The translations under genes and the position numbers were made by a program. A DNA stretch of 64,000 nucleotides from JAFEDN01 sp963818985 (GTDB lineage Bacteria > Pseudomonadota > Gammaproteobacteria > Coxiellales > Coxiellaceae): positions 124,001-188,000 of the forward strand of contig CAWFUJ010000010.1 of assembly GCA_963818985.1 (NCBI GenBank). The letters run 5' to 3'. This document shows, in pieces, positions 56,841 to 64,000 of the stretch (position 1 is its first letter; each line of letters begins with the position of its first letter). A model generated the notes under the pieces. It ran no database searches, was not told the origin of the DNA, and saw nothing but the letters and a program-made list of their open reading frames with translations.

Positions 56841-57180
56841 TTATGTTCCACTAACGATATCCGCTAATGCCTGAAAAATATTTAACGGATATTCAGCAAT
56901 TCTATTACACAAATATAAATACCATTCTTTACCATAGACAAAATATAATTTGGTAGAATATCCTTCTGCTTGAAGCTTGAATAATTGATCGTTGCGAATG
57001 CCGTATAAGCTTTCAAACTCATATTTATCCGCTGGAGTTTTATATTTTTGAATGATCTGCTTAGCTTGATCTTGCATATTTTTATCATGCGTGGCAATAG
57101 AACATAAATGTTCAAATAATCAAGTGCAATTGTCCAAATTTTCCTCTGGATTCGGGTCGGCCATGCCTATGCAAGTCAAA
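56841..57180 (-). pseudogene. Proline dehydrogenase remnant (C-terminal part)
   Basis: The frame ending at 56841 encodes EFESLYGIRNDQLFKLQAEG and LYFVYGKEWYLYLCNRIAE, the C-terminal substrate and FAD region of PRODH. Upstream in frame comes SIATHD, the usual AIATHD motif, then a stop; PNPEENLDNC lies further upstream in a shifted frame. Only about 100 residues of a 300-residue enzyme remain, with stops. Proline catabolism from this gene is lost. Confidence 0.75.
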
Positions 57181-57510
57181 TCCTCATGGCCTCTGACTCT
57201 CTTTCATATCCCCATCCGCCAAATCACCTTGAATTAATCGAACTTGCCCGTGTATTCTCAATACTTGCTGAGATTAATCGGTAAAACCATTAAATCAAAT
57301 AATTTCTTGTTCTAGAAAGATGGGATTATTAGGGGCTTACGATCATTCAACTCAACCACTTTTTCAAATTCTGTAGATCCCTATAATCCCGACGGCTGCG
57401 GCTGGCGTTAATTCGGTTGTTAACCGCGCTTCTTCATCGGTGTCTTATTTCCTTCTGGCTGATCTAGTGTGCGTTTTTCTTTTCGGAGTGTTTCCCAAAC
57501 AGTTACTGCC
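57181..57510. other. Non-coding stretch, probably gene debris
   Basis: No open frame, RNA or clear repeat. Short frames broken by stops on the minus strand, continuous with the proline-dehydrogenase remnant, suggest the decayed 5' part of the same or a neighbouring gene. No identity can be supported. Confidence 0.4.
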
Positions 57511-59274
57511 CTAATGGATGGACAGCGATAAATACGAGGATTCTTCATAATCAATAATAATTTTAACTAGGTCTGAACTGGTAAATATAGTATGTCTTAA
57601 CAAGTCTGGTGCTAAAAAAGTGTTTTGTTCTTTCACTTCAGCCTTCTCTTCACGCTGCCATTTACCATGCACTAAAAAATACATGAGTAAAAATTTTCGC
57701 CGGCTTAGAAATTCGGGGCTTGATGCTAGAGAAAATTGCATATTTGTTAAAATTTCCAATACCCTATCATTATAAAACTCTTTTTGTTGAAATTCTTGTG
57801 TATGTTTATCCAACTTTAAATCTTTAACCTCTTTTGCTTCTGCTTTTAAATCACGAGACACCATCTGGTACACCCATTTTCGTTGAGCTTCTTCTAATGG
57901 CATTCCTTGGGTAACCAAAAATTTCAGACATTCTATTTGTTTTTTAAACAAAGGACCTGTCGAACTATTGGGAGTTTTACTAAGAAATTGCTTAAAACTT
58001 TCAAAAGGAGTCGAATGACTAGTAAGCACTGGATGAACCGGTAATCTATATTCCTCAACCAATAACATGAGTAGAGCCAAATCTCCTAACAATAAAGCAG
58101 CTGCAACTGCTGTCAAACCTTCAACAGAGGTAGCCAATAAAGCCGATGATCGATTATAAGTTATTAATAACTTTAAAATTTCTAAGGCTTTTTCATGATG
58201 AGCCGGGGTAGCTTGAATAGCTGCAATAAAAGCTGGGGTACACGAATAAAGAGTTGCATCTACCCCGCGAGAGATTAATGCCTTTACTTCTTCGACCTTG
58301 CCCTTTAAACAAAAATCAACTAAAGGCGGTTCGCCATACCAATCATGCCCCTGGTTATGCCGCTCAGAAAATTTGACTCCATTGACATCAGCCCCTGACT
58401 TTAAAAATAAACCAAATACTCGCTGTGCATCAGCGTAATAAGGTTCTTCACCGCTTAGTTCCTTGTATTGGCGTGAAAAATTTGTAAAAGGTGTTTTTCT
58501 TTGACATAAATCAATATGAAAGATAAGAGAGTTATGTTCCAGCTCATATTGGAGCATGGGCAAGCCAACGGCTAATGGAAATAAACTATAAATCTCGAGG
58601 AAAGATTTTGGATAATATTGAGATTTTTTAAGGCTTATAATGGCGCCCCGCTCCCAGAAATAAAATGCAATTTTAGCTAAATTGATATTTTCAAAATTCT
58701 TTGAATACATCAAATCAACAACATAAGTTAAAACATTTCCAGCTCCAGACCCATAGGGAGAGTCGACGGAAAGTGAATTCACCATAATTCCGAAACCAGC
58801 AACAATTTCAACTAAAGCAGGATTAGCTACTAAAATAGTCGCTTCTAAGATACTCGGCTTCATCTCTAAGAATTCTCTTAACAAAACTTGGGAATGCCTC
58901 TGATCAAATTCCTCTAAAAAATTCATGATAAACTGAAGAAAAGCAGTAGACATTTTTTTTGAAAAAATCCAGGTGATTGCTAAATTTAAAAAATTTTCTC
59001 TTATTTTCTCTTTATATTGGTCTAAAGGCAAAGTATTGAGCCAACAAAGGAGTATACCAATAAATTGAGACTCTCGCTCTAGGCCGTAATAAGATTTAAT
59101 TGCGGTAATTAAATTAATAAAATGTTCTTTTTCTAAAGATAACATCGAGTCGGATTTTAAAAAATTCAAAACAATTTCATCAGCTTGAGAAGGGTCTTCA
59201 ACACCTTTTGAATCCATTAATTTAAGAAATTGCTGATCTTTTTTTAAAATATTTGTATTAAAAAGTATTCTCAT
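57511..59274 (-). CDS. Ankyrin-repeat protein, effector-like (587 aa)
   Basis: Soluble, mostly helical protein of unknown function. Ankyrin-type units are visible at about residues 313-340 (PPLVDFCLKGKVEEVKALIS), 348-380 (PAFIAAIQATPAHHEKALEI) and 390-410 (GLTAVAAALLLGDLALLMLL). The N-terminal 280 residues and the C-terminal 150 are unrecognised. No signal peptide or membrane helix. It does not look like a recent duplicate of the 757-residue ankyrin protein. A host-directed role is inference from repeat type and setting. Confidence 0.75.
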   Translation of the reverse strand: MRILFNTNILKKDQQFLKLMDSKGVEDPSQADEIVLNFLKSDSMLSLEKEHFINLITAIKSYYGLERESQFIGILLCWLNTLPLDQYKEKIRENFLNLAITWIFSKKMSTAFLQFIMNFLEEFDQRHSQVLLREFLEMKPSILEATILVANPALVEIVAGFGIMVNSLSVDSPYGSGAGNVLTYVVDLMYSKNFENINLAKIAFYFWERGAIISLKKSQYYPKSFLEIYSLFPLAVGLPMLQYELEHNSLIFHIDLCQRKTPFTNFSRQYKELSGEEPYYADAQRVFGLFLKSGADVNGVKFSERHNQGHDWYGEPPLVDFCLKGKVEEVKALISRGVDATLYSCTPAFIAAIQATPAHHEKALEILKLLITYNRSSALLATSVEGLTAVAAALLLGDLALLMLLVEEYRLPVHPVLTSHSTPFESFKQFLSKTPNSSTGPLFKKQIECLKFLVTQGMPLEEAQRKWVYQMVSRDLKAEAKEVKDLKLDKHTQEFQQKEFYNDRVLEILTNMQFSLASSPEFLSRRKFLLMYFLVHGKWQREEKAEVKEQNTFLAPDLLRHTIFTSSDLVKIIIDYEESSYLSLSIH

Positions 59275-59590
59275 AATATACTTCGTTTAATTATTACAAG
59301 CATCTACACATTATGATTTTAAGGAAAAATCTCCCACTTTGTCAATAGCTTGTCCTGGTTATATTCTTCTCCAACCCTAATAAGATGACCCGATCTTTAG
59401 CTGTTAAATGACGATTATTTATATTTTAGATCATAAAGCAGCGTCTTCAGCAGTTAGCTAAACAAAGAGCAAATTTTGCATTCGAAACAACATTGGCTAT
59501 TAAAACTTTTGCAACTTAAATTGCCTACCACCTGTGACCTCTGTGTTATAATAGTTTTGAAATAAAATTTAATAATTAAAGGAGGAGTTT
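59275..59590. other. Intergenic region with zeta-toxin scrap and promoter
   Basis: The frame at 59430-59520 reads RLQQLAKQRANFAFETTLA, the FxFETT motif of zeta-type kinases, then stops; nothing before or after continues it, so it is a 30-codon remnant. An extended -10 promoter for the gene at 59591 follows. Confidence 0.5.
59544..59552 (+). promoter_or_regulatory. Extended -10 promoter of paralogue B
   Basis: TG-T-TATAAT lies 38 bases before the ATG at 59591. TTGCCT at 59521 is a weak -35 at 20-base spacing, so the TG extension is probably what matters. Confidence 0.55.
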
Positions 59591-60529
59591 ATGAAGTCTT
59601 TTTTTAACGTTGGAAATACTTTACCTGGTTTCTTTTCACAAATAGGCCCATTTTTGGTAACTAATATTCCTAAGTTCTTCTGCTCTATAATGCGAACTGG
59701 CTCTTCATCTCAAATAAAATTAATGACCATGCTGCTTGGTTTAGTCAAAGTTGTTTTATCTAGTTCCTGCAATGGACAACTTAAATCAGAAGCTAAAAAT
59801 AATTATTTTTCCACTCCTGGAGGAGATGGTTCTCTGTGGATAAAATTCAATTTGGAGACTGATTTAAAATTTATTGGTAATCGTAGTTGTGGTATTTATG
59901 ATTCATTTCAACAAAATGTCATGTATAATTTGCGAGGTTGCGCTTGCGAGATAGTATCAGGATATTCTCCAGATGGGGGCGGAGTAGCAAAGTTATATAA
60001 TTTATTTGAAATTTATGGGTTTAATGTCACTGATCAGCTCATCAACTGTGTGAAAGAATATCTAGAAACAACTTTCTGTCCACCTCGAGCTGTGGACTAT
60101 ACCCCTGTCGGAGTGTTGTTATTTATTGTGGGAAGCGGCGCCCTCTTTTTTATTTTGAAACACTATTTATCTGCGGAGCCTGAGGGTGTCGTGATAGAAC
60201 AACGGCGTGAACATGCTGACCGAATATTAGCGGCAGGGTATGCAATGGCAGTCTATGATCATCAAGTTGAGGGACAAATAGATGAATATGGCGGCGTAGA
60301 AATGGGGGCAGATGGAGGACAGGGCGAGGTCGAGGACGAAAGAGAAATAGAAGGAGAAGGAGAAGAGGGAAAACCACGATCACCATTAGAATCTCCTCGC
60401 TCTTTATCAACTAGAGAGGGGCAATCACCATTATCATCATCGCCGCTTCGATTAAGGTCGCCTCGATCTCAATCTCAATCTCCATCTCCATCTCCATCGA
60501 CATTGGGATCCCCAATTTTTAACGGATAG
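59591..60529 (+). CDS. Six-cysteine single-pass membrane protein, paralogue B (312 aa)
   Basis: Unrecognised; see paralogue A. A hydrophobic stretch (residues 43-57) is followed by a domain with cysteines at 60, 100, 117, 119, 153 and 163, including RGCACE and TDQLINC...FCPP. A membrane helix (about 173-190) follows. The tail differs from A: an acidic part (EVEDEREIEGEGEEG, about 245-260) and a serine-proline/arginine-rich end (SPRSLSTREGQSPLSSSP). AAAGGAGGAG precedes the ATG. The tail resembles eukaryotic low-complexity regions, so cytoplasmic or host-cytosol exposure of the tail is possible. Function unknown. Confidence 0.77.
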   Translation: MKSFFNVGNTLPGFFSQIGPFLVTNIPKFFCSIMRTGSSSQIKLMTMLLGLVKVVLSSSCNGQLKSEAKNNYFSTPGGDGSLWIKFNLETDLKFIGNRSCGIYDSFQQNVMYNLRGCACEIVSGYSPDGGGVAKLYNLFEIYGFNVTDQLINCVKEYLETTFCPPRAVDYTPVGVLLFIVGSGALFFILKHYLSAEPEGVVIEQRREHADRILAAGYAMAVYDHQVEGQIDEYGGVEMGADGGQGEVEDEREIEGEGEEGKPRSPLESPRSLSTREGQSPLSSSPLRLRSPRSQSQSPSPSPSTLGSPIFNG

Positions 60530-60662
60530 GGGGCCTTGCTCCTGGAATGCGCCTTATGATTTTCTTTTAACCCAACAATTGATGACCTTAAGTATTGCAA
60601 AACATTATCACCGTATCCCAAAAGTGCGCACCCCCCTGTATTTTAATCATCGAATTTTAAAT
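60530..60662. other. Short coding-like scrap
   Basis: The plus-strand frame from about 60530 to 60677 is open and reads PYDFLLTQQLMTLSIAK then HRIPKVRTPLYFNHRI before a stop, without start codon or ribosome site. It looks like the end of a lost gene; I cannot name it. Confidence 0.3.
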
Positions 60663-61973
60663 TTACGTGGTAAGTAAAAAATCTTCTAGGGTGATTCCGG
60701 TGATTTTTTGGGTGTTAAAAGATTTTTTATTGATAACAGTCAGTTCACGGTTGTGAAAAGTATTTAAAAACCAGATAAAATCAGTAGGATTTGCGACTCC
60801 TGCCTTAACTTCAAGATACCTATTTTTTTCGGGTAATATAAAATCAATTTCATGATCATGCGATTGCCAAAAATGAATATGTTCAGGAAGTTCATCGGCG
60901 CTGGATATGCAGATTCGACGCCAAATTTCTTGAGCGACAGCCCATTCAAAAATAGCGCCTAACTCTTCACCTAAATTTTTTAAGTCGGCAATGGTACGTG
61001 GTTTTTTAGGGTGCCAACAAATAGCCGCGAGCAAATTAACAAAATGATATTTGCAAGGTTTGCGAAATATAGCGATTTTTCGTTGCGGATCATAAGGGAA
61101 GGCCGGTATGATCGTCAATAGATCGGCCAATAGATCAATATAACCTTGCGCCATGGTATTATTCGACAAACCGCTTTCTCGCGCTAATTTTGCTTGACCA
61201 ATCGGAGTACCCGCCATCCGATAGAGGCTTTGTAATACCGCCAATAAATGCGAACGAGAACGTCCGCTTGCCGAAAATTCTCCAAGCACCCAGTCACTGA
61301 CAATAGATATTACATAATCTGGTAACCGACCGGTTTCCGCGATTGCATTTATGCCAACGGGTGAGCCGCCAGATAAAATATAAGTCCACACCGAATCTTC
61401 CCGAAAAAAATCACCACATTTTTTTAAAAATTCTGAGTAGGAAATCGGTGTAAAAATATAATTGGTACGGTCCAGTTTGCCTTTTCTGCCTGGCAAACGT
61501 TCAATGCCTCGACGCAAATCGGCGGCCTTGGAGCCTGTCGTCACCAACAAAATATTTTTCAATTCTCCAGCATCGGCTAATCGCTTAATCGCTTTTTGCC
61601 AATCATCAATTGCCGTTATCTCATCAATAAATAATCGTTTTACTTTAGCATTTGGATTAAATAATTCGATGAGTACTCTGATTTCATTTATTAACTCCGT
61701 GCGATCTGTTATTTCATCTCCATTCAGATATAAGGCAGCACCTGCCCCAAATTCGGTGATGGTATCAGCCACCTGTTGCTCGAGCCAGGTGCTTTTGCCA
61801 TACTGCCGCGGCCCCCGGATCATCATAATGCCAGGCTCTTGTGGTAGTACAGGTAATCCAAAATCCTGCTCAAAAACAAATTGAGCGGTTTTTAGGTTAT
61901 CCAAATGGGGTAACACGCCTGGAATAGCGATATTTCCATTTATAAGCATTTGATTTATATCGTTATTATCCAA
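60663..61973 (-). CDS. AAA ATPase with DUF4143 (436 aa), intact
   Basis: P-loop ATPase of the AAA_14/DUF4143 group, common in archaea and bacteria, function unknown. Walker A is GPRQYGKSTWLE (near residue 53-64), Walker B is RLFIDEITAIDDW (near 113-125), and the sensor is LLVTTGSKAADLRRG. A winged-helix segment follows (PIGQAKLARESGLSNNTMAQGYIDLL). The C-terminal restriction-endonuclease-like part has HEIDFIL and YLEVKAG. Palindromic sites lie just upstream. A relative at 28284-29434 is broken. Confidence 0.88.
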   Translation of the reverse strand: MDNNDINQMLINGNIAIPGVLPHLDNLKTAQFVFEQDFGLPVLPQEPGIMMIRGPRQYGKSTWLEQQVADTITEFGAGAALYLNGDEITDRTELINEIRVLIELFNPNAKVKRLFIDEITAIDDWQKAIKRLADAGELKNILLVTTGSKAADLRRGIERLPGRKGKLDRTNYIFTPISYSEFLKKCGDFFREDSVWTYILSGGSPVGINAIAETGRLPDYVISIVSDWVLGEFSASGRSRSHLLAVLQSLYRMAGTPIGQAKLARESGLSNNTMAQGYIDLLADLLTIIPAFPYDPQRKIAIFRKPCKYHFVNLLAAICWHPKKPRTIADLKNLGEELGAIFEWAVAQEIWRRICISSADELPEHIHFWQSHDHEIDFILPEKNRYLEVKAGVANPTDFIWFLNTFHNRELTVINKKSFNTQKITGITLEDFLLTT

Positions 61974-61995
61974 TGTGCAGTTTTTCCTTTTTTAG

Positions 61996-62039
61996 CTAAC
62001 AGCCTAACTGTTAGTATAGCTAACCGTTAGACTGTTAGC
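61996..62039. promoter_or_regulatory. Palindrome cluster upstream of the DUF4143 ATPase
   Basis: CTAACAG/CTGTTAG (61996-62014, five-base spacer), CTAAC-C-GTTAG (62020-62030) and GCTAAC/GTTAGC (62019-62039) overlap within 44 bases, 23 bases before the ATPase start. All use the half-site CTAAC, which suggests cooperative repressor binding. Confidence 0.5.
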
Positions 62040-62040
62040 A

Positions 62041-62330
62041 AAGTTGGCTAAACCGCCTCAACAATTCGCTAGGCCGATCATTAGGGAGTTTACCGATGAA
62101 TTAAAAAACTGGTAGACCAAGTGACCTATGCACTTACCGTTACACACTTATTCTTATCCGTCCATTTCGAGAAGGCAATGGCCGCCTCTTATTTGGTTGA
62201 TGGCCTTGCAAGCAGGATTGCCGTTCTTACGAACGCTGATACGCTTCGATCTGTTTTCGCGCTTTAATATGAATCCCTTCAATGATGATAGAAGTAACCA
62301 CGCTGGCATGTATCATTCTCGCTTTTAATT
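62041..62330 (+). pseudogene. Fic-domain remnant
   Basis: CGT CCA TTT CGA begins RPFREGNGRLL at 62159, the Fic motif HPFxxGNGR with the catalytic histidine changed to arginine. The frame then stops and the family continuation WLMALQAGLP lies in another frame. No start is present upstream. The AMP-transferase function is lost. Confidence 0.7.
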
Positions 62331-62411
62331 TTGGGTCAGCAAGATCATATGTGATGATTATCGGGGTCAAGTCTAAAATTTTAAGGCTTGACCCCGACTT
62401 ATTTTGTCTTG

Positions 62412-62615
62412 TTATTCATTATTTTTATTTGATAAGTACTTTTCTGGAATCTGTATTTTTTCTGGGGGTATTTTAACAACTTGCCCGTCTTTCCAAACGG
62501 AAATGCTTTGTCCGGATTTTTTGTGTTCGGCAAGCGCTTGGGCAACGCCGCGCCTGATGCCGAAATCGATTCTTTCGAAAAGGTCTGTGAGGTCTTTATT
62601 GTCGCGTTTACTCAT
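62412..62615 (-). CDS. Zeta-toxin partner protein (67 aa)
   Basis: Small protein (MSKRDNKDLTDLFERIDFGI...) with a predicted helix and a C-terminal beta segment (ISVWKDGQVVKIPPE). This pattern is typical of the short protein encoded beside chromosomal zeta-like kinases, where it is presumed to be the antitoxin. CAGGAG precedes the ATG, and it overlaps the truncated toxin stop (ATGA). It appears intact although the toxin is not. Confidence 0.7.
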   Translation of the reverse strand: MSKRDNKDLTDLFERIDFGIRRGVAQALAEHKKSGQSISVWKDGQVVKIPPEKIQIPEKYLSNKNNE

Positions 62616-62914
62616 GGAATGACTCCTGAAATCTCTGCCAAGATTCTACCAGCTAGGAAGGGGGCGAAACTTCGTGAAGCCATCGTGGTTTCAAAAGAAA
62701 AGCTTTTTTTCTGATTGGCTAGATGATGAATTCTCTCCAACATAAGACGACCAGATTGTATCGATACGGATTCAGGATCGAAAGGGGAGAGTGCGGCAGC
62801 TATGGCATCGGCATTTACATATTCATGGCAATGGAGTAATTGGGGCAGTAAAGATTTTGCAGAGGTTGTCTTACCTGCCCCATTAGGGCCGCCGATCATA
62901 TAAATTTCAGGCAT
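62612..62914 (-). pseudogene. Zeta-toxin-like kinase, truncated to 100 aa
   Basis: The N-terminal half is good: MIGGPNGAGKTTSAKSL (Walker A), EYVNADAIAAALSPFDPESV and FSFETTMASRSF. The usual kinase continues another 90-100 residues after this point; here the chain jumps to ILAEISGVIP and stops, directly overlapping the partner gene. An internal deletion of about 300 bases removing the second half explains this. The kinase is almost certainly inactive. Confidence 0.8.
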
Positions 62915-62994
62915 TTCCCTTTTTTACCTCTGCATAATTACACAGACAATTTATTACTAATATCTAAACCAATTGTAAGTTATTGATTTTAATT

Positions 62995-63068
<74 letters not shown>

Positions 63069-63096
63069 AAGTATGCTGACTATTGAACGAAAATGA

Positions 63097-63213
63097 TTAA
63101 TAGCTAACAAACACTTGATGAATGTATAAAAGTATTTCTTGGCCATTATAAGGGATATTACAGGCGCTAGCCACAACTTTACTTATAGATTTACCATATT
63201 TAAATTTTATCAT
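63097..63213 (-). CDS. Possible 38-aa small protein
   Basis: ATG at 63213 is preceded by AGAGG at five to six bases. The frame encodes MIKFKYGKSISKVVASACNI and 18 more residues, then TAA. It lies between rpoD and tRNA-Ile2. A good ribosome site supports it, but length and lack of relatives leave it uncertain. Confidence 0.4.
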   Translation of the reverse strand: MIKFKYGKSISKVVASACNIPYNGQEILLYIHQVFVSY

Positions 63214-63246
63214 TGTAAACCTCTTTTTTATAATAAAATAATAGAA

Positions 63247-64000
63247 TTACGCACTTTCTTCCTCACCTTCGAGGAAGCTGTGCAGTTTTTCAGCTCGATT
63301 GGGATGACGTAATTTACGTAAAGCTTTGGCTTCAATTTGGCGTATTCGCTCGCGGGTGACATCAAATTGTTTGCCTACTTCTTCTAGCGTATGATCGGTG
63401 TTCATCTCAATGCCAAATCGCATCCGTAAAACTTTGGCTTCACGGGGGGTCAGACTGGCTAAAATCTCTTGAACCGCCTCGGATAAGCCTGAAGAAGTTG
63501 CGAAATCGACAGGGGATAACATCGTGGTATCTTCAATAAAATCACCTAAGTTCGAGTCTTCGTCTTCACCAATCGGAGTTTCCATAGAAATCGGTTCTTT
63601 GGCAATCTTTAAAACTTTGCGTACTTTGTCTTCCGGCATTTCCATTTTTTTAGCTAATTCTTCCGGGGTGGGTTCAAGACCTGTTTCTTGTAAAAGTTGG
63701 CGGCTAATACGATTTAATTTATTAATGGTTTCAATCATGTGCACAGGGATACGAATGGTGCGTGCTTGATCGGCGATCGAACGAGTAATAGCTTGGCGGA
63801 TCCACCAGGTGGCATAGGTCGAAAATTTATAACCACGCCGGTATTCGAATTTATCGACAGCTTTCATTAACCCGACATTGCCTTCTTGAATTAAATCCAA
63901 AAATTGCAGGCCACGATTGGTATATTTTTTGGCAATGGAAATCACTAAGCGTAAATTGGCTTCAATCATTTCTTTTTTAGCGCGTCGTGATTTGGCTTCA
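63247..64000 (-). CDS. rpoD: RNA polymerase sigma-70 factor, C-terminal part (5' end outside window)
   Basis: Primary sigma factor. Regions 2.1-2.4 (EANLRLVISIAKKYTNRGLQFLDL; the -10 reading YATWWIRQAITRSIADQ), 3 (ETINKLNRISRQLL) and 4 (VLRMRFGIEMNTDHTLEEVGK, HTH VTRERIRQIEAKALRKLR) are complete. The frame is open to the window edge (codons for SRRAKKEM precede the ATG at 63969), so that ATG is internal and regions 1 and the non-conserved insert lie outside. Identity is certain. Confidence 0.97.
   Translation of the reverse strand, partial: EAKSRRAKKEMIEANLRLVISIAKKYTNRGLQFLDLIQEGNVGLMKAVDKFEYRRGYKFSTYATWWIRQAITRSIADQARTIRIPVHMIETINKLNRISRQLLQETGLEPTPEELAKKMEMPEDKVRKVLKIAKEPISMETPIGEDEDSNLGDFIEDTTMLSPVDFATSSGLSEAVQEILASLTPREAKVLRMRFGIEMNTDHTLEEVGKQFDVTRERIRQIEAKALRKLRHPNRAEKLHSFLEGEEESA

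Overview
The window is AT-rich, gene-dense bacterial DNA from a gammaproteobacterium, most likely a host-associated member of the Legionellales (Coxiella, Aquicella, Rickettsiella, Berkiella neighbourhood). This is inference. It rests on an LbtU-type porin, a DUF2066-hda pair, IhfB, a GacA/LetA-type regulator, a PAS-LuxR regulator, ankyrin-repeat proteins, many large proteins without known relatives, and a visible load of decaying genes. I could not run any search.

Region 1 (1-8771) is mostly housekeeping: peroxiredoxin (cut by the window edge), RNase T, dihydroorotase, LbtU-like porin, endonuclease III, an RnfB-like ferredoxin, MetRS, the Mrp/ApbC Fe-S carrier and dCTP deaminase. Short palindromic repeats sit between these genes and in places form the ends of coding regions. 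Region 2 (8772-13860) is accessory: an ankyrin protein flanked by related hairpins, a HipB-HipA toxin-antitoxin pair and a secreted protein. Region 3 (13878-28070) returns to core genes: prfC, then metNIQ behind a probable SAM-II riboswitch, ihfB, purMN, DUF2066-hda, an L,D-transpeptidase, yajQ and a response regulator. An accessory insertion (secreted protein plus a 649-residue protein) separates purM from DUF2066-hda.

Region 4 (28284-41451) holds a frameshifted DUF4143 ATPase, a full-length Lhr helicase, LysE and CorA transporters, a deformylase with a methyltransferase, a multi-pass membrane protein and a 509-residue protein with a kinase-like set of residues. Region 5 (41675-47193) is a graveyard: a three-gene efflux operon (outer-membrane factor, membrane-fusion protein, MFS pump) and a facing amino-acid permease, all frameshifted. 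Region 6 (47425-62914) is accessory: an oxidoreductase, a metallo-hydrolase, an amine oxidase, an intact MFS pump with a divergent HxlR regulator, a second ankyrin protein, a second DUF4143 ATPase, and remnants of proline dehydrogenase, Fic and zeta-toxin genes. The right edge holds tRNA-Ile2(CAU) and the 3' part of rpoD.

The most novel item is a pair of paralogous single-pass membrane proteins (51329-52120 and 59591-60529). They share six cysteines with almost identical spacing, a transmembrane helix and low-complexity tails, and are otherwise strongly diverged. One is divergently arranged with a PAS-LuxR regulator across a perfect 15-bp palindrome.
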